Assembly (NCBI GenBank): GCA_040878005.1
Contig: JBBDMW010000067.1
Span: 1 to 49,920 of the forward strand
Length of the DNA: 49,920 nucleotides
Reading direction: 5' to 3'
Origin: JBBDMW01 sp040878005
Lineage (GTDB): Bacteria > Chloroflexota > Dehalococcoidia > Lucifugimonadales > Lucifugimonadaceae
Part shown: positions 1 to 8,546 of the stretch, piece after piece
Layout of the letters: each line of letters begins with the position of its first letter
Numbering within the stretch: the first letter of the stretch is position 1
The notes under the pieces: generated by a model
What the model saw: the letters and a program-made list of their open reading frames with translations, nothing else
What the model was told of the DNA's origin: nothing
Database searches by the model: none
Made by a program: the position numbers and the translations under genes

Positions 1-30
1 GGTTGGCCCCCGATCTCCCATCGCCTAAAC
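1..30. CRISPR. Partial terminal CRISPR repeat at window edge
   Basis: Only one repeat-like unit is visible and it is cut by the window edge, so this is an inference from pairing and not from repetition. Positions 5-30 are the reverse complement of 4663-4688 upstream of cas9 with 24 of 26 matches, including 19 uninterrupted bases; one of the two differences would be a G-U wobble in RNA. This is the relation expected between a type II repeat and its tracrRNA anti-repeat. Read on the plus strand the unit ends in TAAACT (26-31), which fits the TAnnnT extended -10 that many II-C repeats carry at the 3' end. No second copy follows within a spacer length, so the array would extend to the left of the window. 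Confidence 0.6.
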
Positions 31-108
31 TTGGGGGGGGGCGGGGTTAACTTGGAGACGATTTCAACCCGGCCTTCCGCAAGCCAGCAAAAACCGGCCG
101 CGGCGGCG

Positions 109-435
109 TCAGAAAAGGGTGAACTGGTCTGGATTTTCATTGGGCGGCTGTCGGCGTGAGCCGTTGAAGCTGACGATGTTTTCATACTGCTTATCCGTAA
201 AGCATAGTATTTGAACGTTCCCTGACCGAGGCAAGGCCGCCTGTACGCGGCGAGTGTAGACATCGACCTGCTCCTTGCCTGCGCAGAAGCGCAGGTAAAC
301 TGAAAACTGGCACATCTGGAAGCCCTGGTCAAGCAGCGCGTTCCTGAACTGCGTTGCGGCGCGTCTCTGTGGGCCGGTCTGGACCGGCAGATCAAAGATG
401 ACCATCATCCACAACAGCCTGTACCCCGTAAGCAT
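109..435 (-). CDS. cas2: CRISPR-associated endoribonuclease Cas2
   Basis: This is a 108-residue Cas2 protein, the dimeric subunit that bridges two Cas1 dimers in the spacer-integration complex. The sequence shows the Cas2 ferredoxin-like start with the conserved acidic residue in the IFDLPV motif (about residue 15), preceded by hydrophobic beta-1 residues, and an ending rich in Phe, Gln and Pro typical of type II Cas2. Length is normal for the family. It is the last gene of the cas9-cas1-cas2 operon: its ATG lies two bases beyond the cas1 stop, so translation is probably coupled. No csn2 or cas4 follows, which places the locus in subtype II-C. Confidence 0.95.
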   Translation of the reverse strand: MLTGYRLLWMMVIFDLPVQTGPQRRAATQFRNALLDQGFQMCQFSVYLRFCAGKEQVDVYTRRVQAALPRSGNVQILCFTDKQYENIVSFNGSRRQPPNENPDQFTLF

Positions 436-437
436 GC

Positions 438-1358
438 TCAGCCTTCAGATGAGCTGTTTCCCATGAAAGCCATGACGGGCCTGGTGGGAAAAACGAGGTC
501 TGTCTTCCCGGATTCAAACGCCTGCGCCAGCGACTGAGCGGCACGCTCAATGGACGTCTGCACCGGCGTGGTCCCGCGGTCGGTAGTCATATCCATGACC
601 AGGACGCCGGCCAGCACCTGCTTCTCATCGGGAGTCAAATCCTCCCGCCCATCAGAAACCAACTGTGCCACTCGACAGTCGATCAGCGGCCTGAACGGCT
701 CCACCAGGTCATCAACCAGGCAAAAGGCATTTGCGCGGTTTGAGTGGTGGATACCCACTGACGGATGCAGTCCCGCGGACACTATGGCCCTGGCTACGGC
801 AGCGCGAAGCACCGTGTAGCCATAATTGAGCAGCGAGTTTGGCCCCCCCTCGTAACGGCCGCGGCGGAATCCGGGGCCGAACAGCAGCGGCCAGTAGCGC
901 CGGGCCGCCTGCGCCTCAACGTTCTCTGGATCGCCAGAGCGGACCCTGCGGGCGAGCTGATCGAACCCATCTGCCGGCACCTGGAGAAGCTCCAGGACGT
1001 TCTTCTGCTGGAGTATCTTTGCGCGGACCACTGCCTGCCACAGCCGTTTGCGCAGCGGCAGGGGCGCCTCAAGCTGGCTGCGCATGCGCATAGCCTGGAC
1101 ATGGTGACCCTCGAGCGGCCAGAGCCAAGCGACGGGCATGTGGTTCTGCCCGCAGAGGATGGCCGGGACGTTGCGATTCGACAGCTCCACCATGAGGCCA
1201 TTTGAGTAGGTGAGGCCACGGGCGTCGCACACCAACGCTGCGATGTCGTCAAGCGGAACCCGTCCGATCTCTTCACCGTCGCGAGAAACCGTCATAAGGC
1301 CGCGGTCCCTGCCGAGGTGACAGCCCTCGCTGGACACCTCGACCACCCGTCCGATCAC
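438..1358 (-). CDS. cas1: Type II CRISPR-associated integrase Cas1
   Basis: This 306-residue protein is the metal-dependent integrase that inserts new spacers at the leader end of the array. The three expected metal ligands are visible: Glu in the ENVEAQAARRYW motif near residue 148, His in GIHHSNRANAF near residue 204, and Asp in CLVDDLVEPFRP near residue 217. Length agrees with type II Cas1 (about 300). Its start overlaps the cas9 stop by four bases (ATGA), a sign of translational coupling. With an intact cas2 next to it the adaptation module looks functional. Nothing in the reading frame is broken. Confidence 0.96.
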   Translation of the reverse strand: MIGRVVEVSSEGCHLGRDRGLMTVSRDGEEIGRVPLDDIAALVCDARGLTYSNGLMVELSNRNVPAILCGQNHMPVAWLWPLEGHHVQAMRMRSQLEAPLPLRKRLWQAVVRAKILQQKNVLELLQVPADGFDQLARRVRSGDPENVEAQAARRYWPLLFGPGFRRGRYEGGPNSLLNYGYTVLRAAVARAIVSAGLHPSVGIHHSNRANAFCLVDDLVEPFRPLIDCRVAQLVSDGREDLTPDEKQVLAGVLVMDMTTDRGTTPVQTSIERAAQSLAQAFESGKTDLVFPTRPVMAFMGNSSSEG

Positions 1359-4300
1359 CTGCGCGGCCCCGGGTCTAAGATGCGTCCGATCTCGTCCACG
1401 CCAACCTTGCGGAAGCCTTCTTTCATCAATCGGGCCGCTGTATACCGAGTCTCCTGCATCGGATCATTGCGATCATTCACCCGGTTTGCAACGTTCGCTT
1501 CATTGTGACTATCCAAGACCACAAATACGCCACTTCTAGCGGCCGTGATTTTTCGGACACGTACAACTCGTCTGCTCTTGCCATTGCCGATGGCTGCCAT
1601 GTCATCTATTTGTAAGCGCATGAGGCGCTTGGCAGCAGGATGTGGCCGACTAGAGATAGGGTCAAACGCAAGTTGATTGGCGTCAAAAGCGGTAACTGTG
1701 ACCAGCTGCCATTTGCCGTTCGGCATGCGCCATATGTCAACGAATTCGTTCGAGGCTGGCTGGTAGGCTTTGTACGGCTTGCCTGATTGATCGGTGATCG
1801 GAACCAGCGCGTTGATCGTCTCCAACACCCGGACGCTACGGACGCGCTGAACACGGCCACTGAGATTTACTCCCTCATACTCCGCTTTGCGGGCGAAAAC
1901 GACAGGCTTGCCACCGTCGAGGGCCACCCGGTCCCAAAGAGCCAGGAGAGCGACGCGTAAAGCAGGATCACGCACCGCCTCGACATGTTTGCGGGTTGAG
2001 AAGTTGGACAGCGGCTTACGCACGACGACCTTGGCCGGAGCTTTGCCGTTGCCCTGATCGACAATGCCGTACGCCGTGTCATTGTGAAGCTGGCCGGTGG
2101 TCTTTCCACGCACGCCGCGCGTGCCGTGATCCGGGCGGTGGGAGACCACCATGCGCTCAATGAACGGGCGGAGGTCGTCACGGGTGAATCCATCCCACGG
2201 CAAGGCGGCCGCTGCAATCTGCGCAAGGTTCTCGCTACGCTCGGCCTCATCCCTGTTGTCGAGCGACGCGGCCCTCATCATGTCCTGCACCATCTTTGGC
2301 GTAGTGCAGGCCACAACGAAGGCGTCAATGGCATGGTGGCGGTGGTCATCCCGGAGCTTGGCGTCCGGGGCGTCACCGTCCTGCTTTCGCGCCTCAAAGA
2401 GCAGGCTGTTCAGGCCCCAGCCGCGGCGAATGGCGGCAGTGAGGCGGCCTGGCGTGGCGTCCACAAACCGGCGCTGAGCAGACTTTTCATCAAAAAGGTG
2501 AGCGAGGTACGTGCGGGCGACTCGTGAGAGGTGCTTCGTCTCGTTCAGTTGGCGGTCCAGGAAGCCATGCTCGTCGCTGAAGCGCTCCATGGCGTCCGGC
2601 ATGAAGCGCCAACTCTTACTGTCGCGCTTGCCCTGCCCTTTCAGGGTGTCGCCGATGACTTCAGCCCGTTCCATGATCTTCTCGTAGTTATACCCGGGCG
2701 GGCTGTGACCGAAGGCGTCGTAAGGTGAACGTCCGCCCTTGTCACGGTTGGCGCGGGCAAGGCAGACCACCTGGTTGGCCGGTGAGTCATCCAGCGTCTT
2801 CGAGATTGGGAGTATGTGGTCGATGTCGGTAGCCGCGGAGACTGCCATCTCAAAGGTGATGATTTCACCCGTGTACGGGCAGAAGCGCGCCTGCGGCGGC
2901 CCCTGTTCCTCCCAGATGCGCAGCTTCCGCAAGGCTTCACCGGTGACCGGCTGCTCGGCGGCTTCGAGGTCTTTGCGCAAGCGGTCGTTGCGCTCCCCGC
3001 CCTCACGCTGGGCGCGCTGGGCTTCAGCGCGCTGGTCACGGTTCATCTTTAGGTCGCGTGCAAGCTCCACAACTATGTGCTGCGGCTTGCCTCGTACCTC
3101 GATGAGGCGGTTCACGACACGGCGGACCTGGTTGAGGCCGATGTGGACCGTGGGGTTGGCGATGCGGCCGAAGTAGGCCGGCTCATCTTTGAGAGGCGCA
3201 TTCTCAGGGTCTGCGCCCACCACCTGCTGCGGGAGGACCTGGCCGTAATAAGGCAGGTCATCCAGCCCTGCATCCGGGCGGAAGTCCGAATGGTGGCTGT
3301 AATCCGGATGGGCGGCGACGGCCTCAGAGTACAGGAGGCCCTGCTCCTCCATGAGAGGCAGCAGGTTCCTGATGGCCTTCTCGCCCAGGTGGGCGTGCCC
3401 GTCAGGCAGGGACAGGTCAGCCACGCGCGCAGCGGCGGATTCAGACAGGCCCCACTCATTGAGCGCCATGAGGCGCACAGCTTCGGGGTCGTCGTTCTCA
3501 ATCAGCACATGGGCGATGCTCATACGCTCTTCAAATGACAGGGTGCGCCAGCGCTTGTCGAAGAGATTCTTGTTGGAGAGCAGAGCGGACGTCTCGTCGC
3601 CCTTTAGCCCCTTGCGGTTCCACTGGTCCATGTTGACCTGAGTGCCCTGGGGCAGGCCGAGAAGCTTCACGATGGCTTCAAACTTGACCTCCTTCTGCGA
3701 GCGCAGCTTATCCAGCAGGGCCGCACGCTCAGCGGCAGTGAGGGGGCGCATCTCAGTACCGAGGCCCGTTCTGACGCGGAGGTTGTTGACCTCCTGGACC
3801 ATTCGGAACTCCTGCGCCACTGGCAGACCGCGTGCGGCGCGCTTTTCGCCCGGCTCCAGCAGGCACCATCCTGGCTCAACGGGCCTGAGCGGACGCTGGC
3901 GGAACATGATGTCGCGAAGGGTGTCCCACTGCTCCGGGCGGAGGGCCTGGTGCGGCTCCTGCGCCGCACGTATGGCGTCAAACTCCGCCTGGTACATGGC
4001 GCGGTCCGGGTAGAGGCCGGTGCCGGCACGGGCGCGGACGGTGCGGCCATTGGAGTGGCGGCGCGCCAGGAACTCGCCGAGTGTGCGTGCCCCGGACTCC
4101 CTGATGCGCCGGCGAAGCTCGTTGATGTCGGCCCTTGTCTTCTTTGCCTCGGTATCGTCCTCACCGCCCGCCTTGCGGTTGGACTTGAAGCCACGGCGCT
4201 GGGACAGGTGGAACAGGGCGCGGCCCAGCTCGTGGGGGGAGAGCGGGTGGTCCAGGGCTTTCCTGCGGAAGATGTAGGGGTCCAGGCCTTGCAGCGCCCT

Positions 4301-4588
4301 GCGCTCGTCTTCGTTATCCGGGCCGGGCATGAGGCCGCACGCGGCCAGCGCTTCCATGAAGTCATCGCGGCGCAGGAGGTACCGGTCACGGCGACGACGC
4401 ATGCCGCGTGGGACGCGGCGCTGGAGCGCCAGGGAGGATCTGTCTTTCGGATTACGGCCGTCCGGGAAAATGCGGGCGCCCATGCCCAGGACTCCGCATG
4501 GATTGCCTGATTGGTCAACCTTGACCGCCGCCCACCCCACCGAGTTCGTCCCCAGGTCAAGGCCGAGCCTGTAGCTGTTGTCACTCAT
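1355..4588 (-). CDS. cas9: Compact type II-C Cas9 endonuclease
   Basis: This 1,077-residue protein is the RNA-guided DNA endonuclease of the locus. RuvC-I is at the N-terminus (LGLDLGTNSVGWA, catalytic Asp11), followed by an Arg-rich bridge helix (about 57-75) and a helical recognition lobe. RuvC-II carries Glu508 (HIVVELARDL). The HNH domain has the ATDIDHILP motif with His591 around 588-594, and RuvC-III has HHAIDAF with His752 and Asp755. The C-terminal 250 residues form the wedge/PAM-interacting part. All nuclease residues are present. The size is typical of II-C and much smaller than the 1,370 residues of II-A enzymes. The ATG lies behind a GGAG at a short spacing. The gene leads the cas9-cas1-cas2 operon, and the tracrRNA lies divergently upstream. 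Confidence 0.97.
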   Translation of the reverse strand: MSDNSYRLGLDLGTNSVGWAAVKVDQSGNPCGVLGMGARIFPDGRNPKDRSSLALQRRVPRGMRRRRDRYLLRRDDFMEALAACGLMPGPDNEDERRALQGLDPYIFRRKALDHPLSPHELGRALFHLSQRRGFKSNRKAGGEDDTEAKKTRADINELRRRIRESGARTLGEFLARRHSNGRTVRARAGTGLYPDRAMYQAEFDAIRAAQEPHQALRPEQWDTLRDIMFRQRPLRPVEPGWCLLEPGEKRAARGLPVAQEFRMVQEVNNLRVRTGLGTEMRPLTAAERAALLDKLRSQKEVKFEAIVKLLGLPQGTQVNMDQWNRKGLKGDETSALLSNKNLFDKRWRTLSFEERMSIAHVLIENDDPEAVRLMALNEWGLSESAAARVADLSLPDGHAHLGEKAIRNLLPLMEEQGLLYSEAVAAHPDYSHHSDFRPDAGLDDLPYYGQVLPQQVVGADPENAPLKDEPAYFGRIANPTVHIGLNQVRRVVNRLIEVRGKPQHIVVELARDLKMNRDQRAEAQRAQREGGERNDRLRKDLEAAEQPVTGEALRKLRIWEEQGPPQARFCPYTGEIITFEMAVSAATDIDHILPISKTLDDSPANQVVCLARANRDKGGRSPYDAFGHSPPGYNYEKIMERAEVIGDTLKGQGKRDSKSWRFMPDAMERFSDEHGFLDRQLNETKHLSRVARTYLAHLFDEKSAQRRFVDATPGRLTAAIRRGWGLNSLLFEARKQDGDAPDAKLRDDHRHHAIDAFVVACTTPKMVQDMMRAASLDNRDEAERSENLAQIAAAALPWDGFTRDDLRPFIERMVVSHRPDHGTRGVRGKTTGQLHNDTAYGIVDQGNGKAPAKVVVRKPLSNFSTRKHVEAVRDPALRVALLALWDRVALDGGKPVVFARKAEYEGVNLSGRVQRVRSVRVLETINALVPITDQSGKPYKAYQPASNEFVDIWRMPNGKWQLVTVTAFDANQLAFDPISSRPHPAAKRLMRLQIDDMAAIGNGKSRRVVRVRKITAARSGVFVVLDSHNEANVANRVNDRNDPMQETRYTAARLMKEGFRKVGVDEIGRILDPGPRR

Positions 4589-4662
4589 GGCTCCAACCTT
4601 TGACTGTTGCCTTTGATTGTGGGGGCATGATAGCCTATCGGCGGCCTCAGGCAGCGAAAGCA

Positions 4663-4830
4663 GTCTAGCCGATGGGAGATCGGGGGCCCGTGGCTCGTCC
4701 TCCGGGGCGGGCAGCCGTTAACAAGCCTTTATGGCACGAAATGAGAGGGCAGGCTTCGGCCTGACCCTCTTCGCGTTTGCGCCCGTTGAGCGGGTGACTG
4801 GGCGGCCAATGCCGTCGCCACCCAGCGCCG
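4663..4830 (+). ncRNA. Predicted tracrRNA (anti-repeat plus hairpins)
   Basis: The 5' part (4663-4688) is the anti-repeat: it pairs with the partial repeat at 5-30, 24 of 26 positions by Watson-Crick. After it comes a short GCC-tttat-GGC element near 4725-4734 resembling the nexus. Next is an 11-bp stem with one bulge and a UUCG tetraloop (4744-4770), then a small stem (4781-4795), then a stem of 5+3 pairs with one mismatch (4798-4825). This layout is that of a II-C tracrRNA. A weak promoter candidate is TTGATT (4613-4618) with TATCGG (4636-4641), spacing 17. There is no U-run after the last hairpin, so the 3' end is approximate. The RNA would be divergent from cas9. The reverse orientation is less likely because it would run into the cas9 start without any hairpins. 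Confidence 0.68.
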
Positions 4831-4893
4831 AAGTTGGGACTAGAATGCTGCCTGATCGAGATTCAATCCATATCTCACAGGGAACCGGGCACA

Positions 4894-6129
4894 TTGAAAA
4901 TATCGAAGCTCAAGGTCACACAGGCCGCCACACATGACCAGCCGCTGCTGAACAGCACCGGCGTGCATGAGTCGTTCCGCATTCGGACGATCGTGCAGAT
5001 CGAGACGGATGATGGGTTCACCGGCGCGGGCGAGAGCTATCACGACCAGGCCGCGGTGATAGAGCCGAACCGGGAATGGCTCATTGGCTGGGACCCCCGG
5101 CAGGTTACCGGCGCACGGATGCGGTTCAAGGGGACGCCTGGGGCGTGGGCCGCGGTGGAGACGGCGCTCCTGGATGCGGCGGCGAAGTGGGCCGGACTGC
5201 CCCTGTGCGACTACATAGGCGGGCGCGCCCGGGACCGCGTTGAGTGGGCGGCGTACCTGTTCTACAAGTTCGCAGACGAAAACGGACAGGGCGAGGTGGC
5301 TACCGGCGAGGCACTTGACCCGGAGGGATTCGTAAAGCAGGCCGAGGAGTTCGTCGCCAAGTACGGGTTCAAGGCCCTGAAGATCAAGGGCGGATTCTTC
5401 CACCCCGACGTGGACATAGAGACGTTCCGGCTGCTACGGCAGCGCTTTCCGAAGTCGGACGGCTACGAGATACGCATAGACCCGAACGCCGTGTGGACAG
5501 TGGCGACTTCGATCCGGGTTGCGAAGGCCATTGAGCCGTTCGAGCCGCAGTACCTGGAAGACCCTACGGACACCATCGAGATGCACGCCGAGGTCAAGAG
5601 GCACACGGACATCCCCATGGCGTCGAACATGTGCGTATCGGCGTTTTCGCACGTGAAGCCGAACGTCAAGTTCGGCGGGATTGACGTGATACTCGGGGAC
5701 CACCATCACTGGGGCGGGATTCTTGCTTACAAGGAGAGCGGCATGATTTGCCGGGTGATGGGATGGGGGCTGTCAGGCCACTCGAACAACTCGCTTGGCG
5801 TGTCCCAGGCGGCGATGCTGCATGCGTGTGCGGCGACGCCCGAGTTGAACTACCCGGCTGATACGCATTACCCGTGGACGGACACGGATGGCGACATCAT
5901 CAAGGGCGGCAAACTGCAGTTCAAGGATGGGTTCATGGAAGTTCCCGACAAGCCCGGGCTGGGTGTGGAAGTGGACGACGATGCCCTGGCTGAGCGGCAC
6001 GAGCAGTTCCTCCGTGAGACGCCTTCGAACCGTTCCGAGATGATCCTGTCGCTGGACCCAGACGCAAAGCCGCGTGATGGGGCGTGGACAGGATTCAACT
6101 TCCCGAACTACCCGAAGCCCCGGTGGTGA
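4894..6129 (+). CDS. Enolase-superfamily dehydratase, glucarate dehydratase-like
   Basis: This is a mandelate racemase/muconate lactonizing enzyme superfamily protein of about 411 residues. It shows the pattern of the glucarate dehydratase subgroup: an N-terminal capping domain (IVQIETDDGFTGAGESY), the acid/base lysine motif KALKIKGG, the metal ligands in RIDPNAVW, YLEDPTD and ILGDHHHWGG, and the catalytic His in GLSGHSNNSLGVS. Such enzymes abstract the proton next to a carboxylate and eliminate water from acid sugars; the actual substrate is unknown. I start it at the TTG at 4894, behind AGGGA and beginning MKISKLKV, because the upstream in-frame TTG at 4834 would add non-homologous residues and touch the tracrRNA. 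It stands alone and converges with the amidase gene. Confidence 0.88.
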   Translation: MKISKLKVTQAATHDQPLLNSTGVHESFRIRTIVQIETDDGFTGAGESYHDQAAVIEPNREWLIGWDPRQVTGARMRFKGTPGAWAAVETALLDAAAKWAGLPLCDYIGGRARDRVEWAAYLFYKFADENGQGEVATGEALDPEGFVKQAEEFVAKYGFKALKIKGGFFHPDVDIETFRLLRQRFPKSDGYEIRIDPNAVWTVATSIRVAKAIEPFEPQYLEDPTDTIEMHAEVKRHTDIPMASNMCVSAFSHVKPNVKFGGIDVILGDHHHWGGILAYKESGMICRVMGWGLSGHSNNSLGVSQAAMLHACAATPELNYPADTHYPWTDTDGDIIKGGKLQFKDGFMEVPDKPGLGVEVDDDALAERHEQFLRETPSNRSEMILSLDPDAKPRDGAWTGFNFPNYPKPRW

Positions 6130-6282
6130 TCGCATCGGCACTGCCCGATTGGAGTGGTTCGTGAGCGATTTCCAGGAACGCGTTGTGCGCCGGCTGCAGT
6201 TGATGGGTCCGAAGCCGGGGCGATGAGCGCGGCGGTGCGGTTCGACAGGCGGTGTCGTGGTTGTGGTTTTGAGGGGCAGGCT

Positions 6283-7233
6283 CTACGGCAGGTTGGCTTT
6301 GGGAATCCTGAGGGCCATTGAGCCTGCCACGGTCACGACGTCATAGGCGCCCACCATGCCTATGAGCATGTGGGCGGCCCACTCTTCCATGCTGTAGCCG
6401 ATGACGAGCCAGCTCACCATGTCGCTAGTGGCCATCTGGAGGCCGCGGTTGAGGGCGCTTGAGAATTCCGGCTGGCTGCCGATGCTGATGATGTGGGTAT
6501 CGGTTTCCACGCGTGGCCCTGTTAGCTCACGACCCTTGTGAAGGGTGACTGAGAACTCCACGTCCATTGAGGTTTCGATGCCGGTGCCCAAGGGTTCGCC
6601 ATCGGCCTGCAGAGCGTGGCCATCGCCGACGTACAAGAGCGCGCCCGGCTGGTACACGGGCAGGTGCACGGTGGATCCCTGGCGTATCTGGTTGTAGTCG
6701 ATGTTGCCGCCGTACGGTCCAGACGGGCCAGAGGTGGGTGCGAAGTCGCCGGCGGGCGCGACGCCGATGCATCCGAGCATTGGCTGCGCGGGGAACTGGA
6801 GGGCCGGGATGTCGCTCTCGGGTTTGCGGGGGCGCACGGTGTTTTGCTCGAGGTCGATGTCCCACGGCAAGAGGTTGGCGCGGTTTTTACGCACCAGGTC
6901 TATCTGGTAGTGGCTGGAGTAGAGGTTTTCGACGTGCTCCGGGGTCAGCGCGACGAGTCCGAGGCGGTAGGACGTGTAGCCCCAGTTTCGGTTGAGGGTG
7001 AGCCGGGACAGGTGGACGGATATGGAGTCGCCCGGTTCTGCGCCTTCGATGTTGAAGGGGCCGGTGAGGGGGTTGCCGGGCTCGGAGAGGTGCTCGCCGT
7101 TGAGGTCCTGCCCGCCTGAGTCGAGGGCCCTGGTTATGACTGTGTCGCCGGGTTCGATGCGCGCCAGGACGGGGTAGGACCGCGAGAAGGTGCGGTAGTA
7201 GGTTGTGGCGATGATGTTGTGGACCTGGGTCAT
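6283..7233 (-). CDS. Acetamidase/formamidase family amidohydrolase
   Basis: This 316-residue protein matches the acetamidase/formamidase (FmdA/AmdA) family, cytoplasmic hydrolases that release ammonia from short amides. Family features seen are the N-terminal IEPGDTVITRALDSGGQD block, the PLTGPFNIEGAEPGDSISVHL block, the central GCIGVAPAGDFAPTSGPSGPYGG Gly-rich segment, and the LYVGDGHALQADGE motif with its Asp and His. The ATG is at 7233. It lies 280 bases downstream of the ABC permease genes on the same strand, behind a strong hairpin. It may therefore be a separate unit, although the pairing of importer and amidase suggests uptake and hydrolysis of a nitrogenous compound. The substrate cannot be read from the sequence. 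Confidence 0.87.
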   Translation of the reverse strand: MTQVHNIIATTYYRTFSRSYPVLARIEPGDTVITRALDSGGQDLNGEHLSEPGNPLTGPFNIEGAEPGDSISVHLSRLTLNRNWGYTSYRLGLVALTPEHVENLYSSHYQIDLVRKNRANLLPWDIDLEQNTVRPRKPESDIPALQFPAQPMLGCIGVAPAGDFAPTSGPSGPYGGNIDYNQIRQGSTVHLPVYQPGALLYVGDGHALQADGEPLGTGIETSMDVEFSVTLHKGRELTGPRVETDTHIISIGSQPEFSSALNRGLQMATSDMVSWLVIGYSMEEWAAHMLIGMVGAYDVVTVAGSMALRIPKANLP

Positions 7234-7464
7234 GGTGTGCTCCAGTTGGAGGGGTTGGCTGGCGTGGTGGCAGTGTAACTGGTGGTTTTGGTGTGTGGCT
7301 GTGTTGTGTGGGTCCGTACGTTGAGGTTGCCGGGCCGCCGAGAGTGGCCGCCTATCGGCGGCCAGTTGCCCCGCACCCGACCGGGTCTCTGGTTTGTACT
7401 TGCTTCGCTTCGGACAACGGGCGGCTCAAGGGGTCCGGTCGAGACGACATCGTGGTGGCGGACG

Positions 7465-7496
7465 CGACGAGGCGCCGGGTTAGCGGCGCCTCGTCG
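7465..7496 (-). terminator. 12-bp perfect hairpin after the permease operon
   Basis: A perfect 12-bp inverted repeat (7465-7476 with 7485-7496) with an 8-nt loop lies 21 bases past the stop of the DppC-like permease. It probably ends or attenuates the importer transcript before the amidase gene. There is no clear U-tract, so it may be an RNA-stabilising hairpin and not an intrinsic terminator. Confidence 0.55.
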
Positions 7497-7517
7497 GATG
7501 GTTGCTGTGGGAGCGGG

Positions 7518-8537
7518 TTAGTCGAGCTGCCTCAGCCTTGGGTCCAGGCGGTCCCGGAGCCAGTCGCCGAAGAAGTTGAGCGACAGCACCACCAGGAAGA
7601 TGGCGAAGCCCGGGAAGAAGGAAATCCACCAGGCCTCCCGAAGGAAGTTCCGGCCTTCCGAGACGCTCTTGCCCCACGCCGGGATTGGGTCTGGGATGCC
7701 GACACCCAGGAAGCTGAGGATTGACTCAGCAAGGATGAGCGTTCCAACCCGGAGGCTGGCTACCACCAGGACTGTGCTGAACGTTCCCGGCAGCAAGTGT
7801 CTCAACATGATCCGTATGTTGGTGGCACCTGCGATCTTGGCTGCCAACACGTAATCACGAGACCTTATGCCGAGAGCATCAGCACGCACCTGCCTTACGA
7901 ATGGCGTCCATGCGAGCATGGCCAGCAATAACATTACGACACCTGTTGTAGCGCCGAAGGTCACGGATACGACAAGGGCGATAAGAATGAACGGCAGCGC
8001 GTTCCACATATCGACGAACCGCATGAGGACTTCGTCAGTCCAGCCGCCGAAGTAGCCGCCGAGTATGCCCATGGTGGTCCCGATGAGAACACCGCTGACG
8101 AGGGCGATGACCGCCACCTGCAACGAAATGCGAGCGCCCGCAACGACTCTCGAAAGGACGTCCCGTCCCAGGTTGTCACCACCCAGGATGTAGTTGAAAC
8201 GCGGGTGGTATTCGCGGATTGCGCGTGAGTAATCACCGGAATTTTCGAAATCTTCCCGCTGCGGCTCCGGAATGCTACTGTGTTCGTCGACAGCACCCCA
8301 CGTTGGCGGGTGAGTCCGGAAATGAGGGAACTGCCTAATGGGGTCTTCAGGCGCCAGTACCCCCGGGAAGATTCCTGCCACCAGCAATACGGCCATGATG
8401 ATCAGGGGGATTACAGGCCATCTCCGGAGAAAGTACCAGGCCTGCGACCCGAAGTTGCGTCCGGCTTTGGTCCTTGCTTCACCGGGGGCGGCCGGAACTG
8501 CTGCTGTTTCAGCTCCCGTCTGTGCTTGCTCAGTCAA
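7518..8537 (-). CDS. Peptide-type ABC transporter permease (DppC/OppC-like)
   Basis: This 339-residue inner-membrane protein has an N-terminal OppC_N-type segment (one membrane span near residues 38-58), a long extracytoplasmic loop, and then a binding-protein-dependent permease domain with five spans. The coupling loop that docks on the ATPase is visible as DYVLAAKIAGATNIRIMLRH near residue 228. The C-terminus, FFGDWLRDRLDPRLRQL, is typical of the family. The start is TTG at 8537, nine bases after the upstream permease stop. It forms a heterodimer with the DppB-like protein encoded just upstream. Transported substrates of the family are peptides, nickel chelates, opines and sugars; none can be chosen here. 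Confidence 0.93.
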   Translation of the reverse strand: MTEQAQTGAETAAVPAAPGEARTKAGRNFGSQAWYFLRRWPVIPLIIMAVLLVAGIFPGVLAPEDPIRQFPHFRTHPPTWGAVDEHSSIPEPQREDFENSGDYSRAIREYHPRFNYILGGDNLGRDVLSRVVAGARISLQVAVIALVSGVLIGTTMGILGGYFGGWTDEVLMRFVDMWNALPFILIALVVSVTFGATTGVVMLLLAMLAWTPFVRQVRADALGIRSRDYVLAAKIAGATNIRIMLRHLLPGTFSTVLVVASLRVGTLILAESILSFLGVGIPDPIPAWGKSVSEGRNFLREAWWISFFPGFAIFLVVLSLNFFGDWLRDRLDPRLRQLD

Positions 8538-8546
8538 TATCAGTTC

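Noticed and set aside
2084..4510. Long plus-strand frames inside cas9
   Set aside because: They are antisense to an intact Cas9 with all catalytic motifs; typical GC-rich shadows.
4589..4700. tracrRNA on the minus strand leading into cas9
   Set aside because: The anti-repeat could pair in that direction too, but no hairpin chain or terminator follows before the cas9 start, whereas the plus strand shows three hairpins.
4731..4937. Short plus-strand open frame over the tracrRNA
   Set aside because: No family features; it overlaps structured RNA and the start of the dehydratase gene in another frame.
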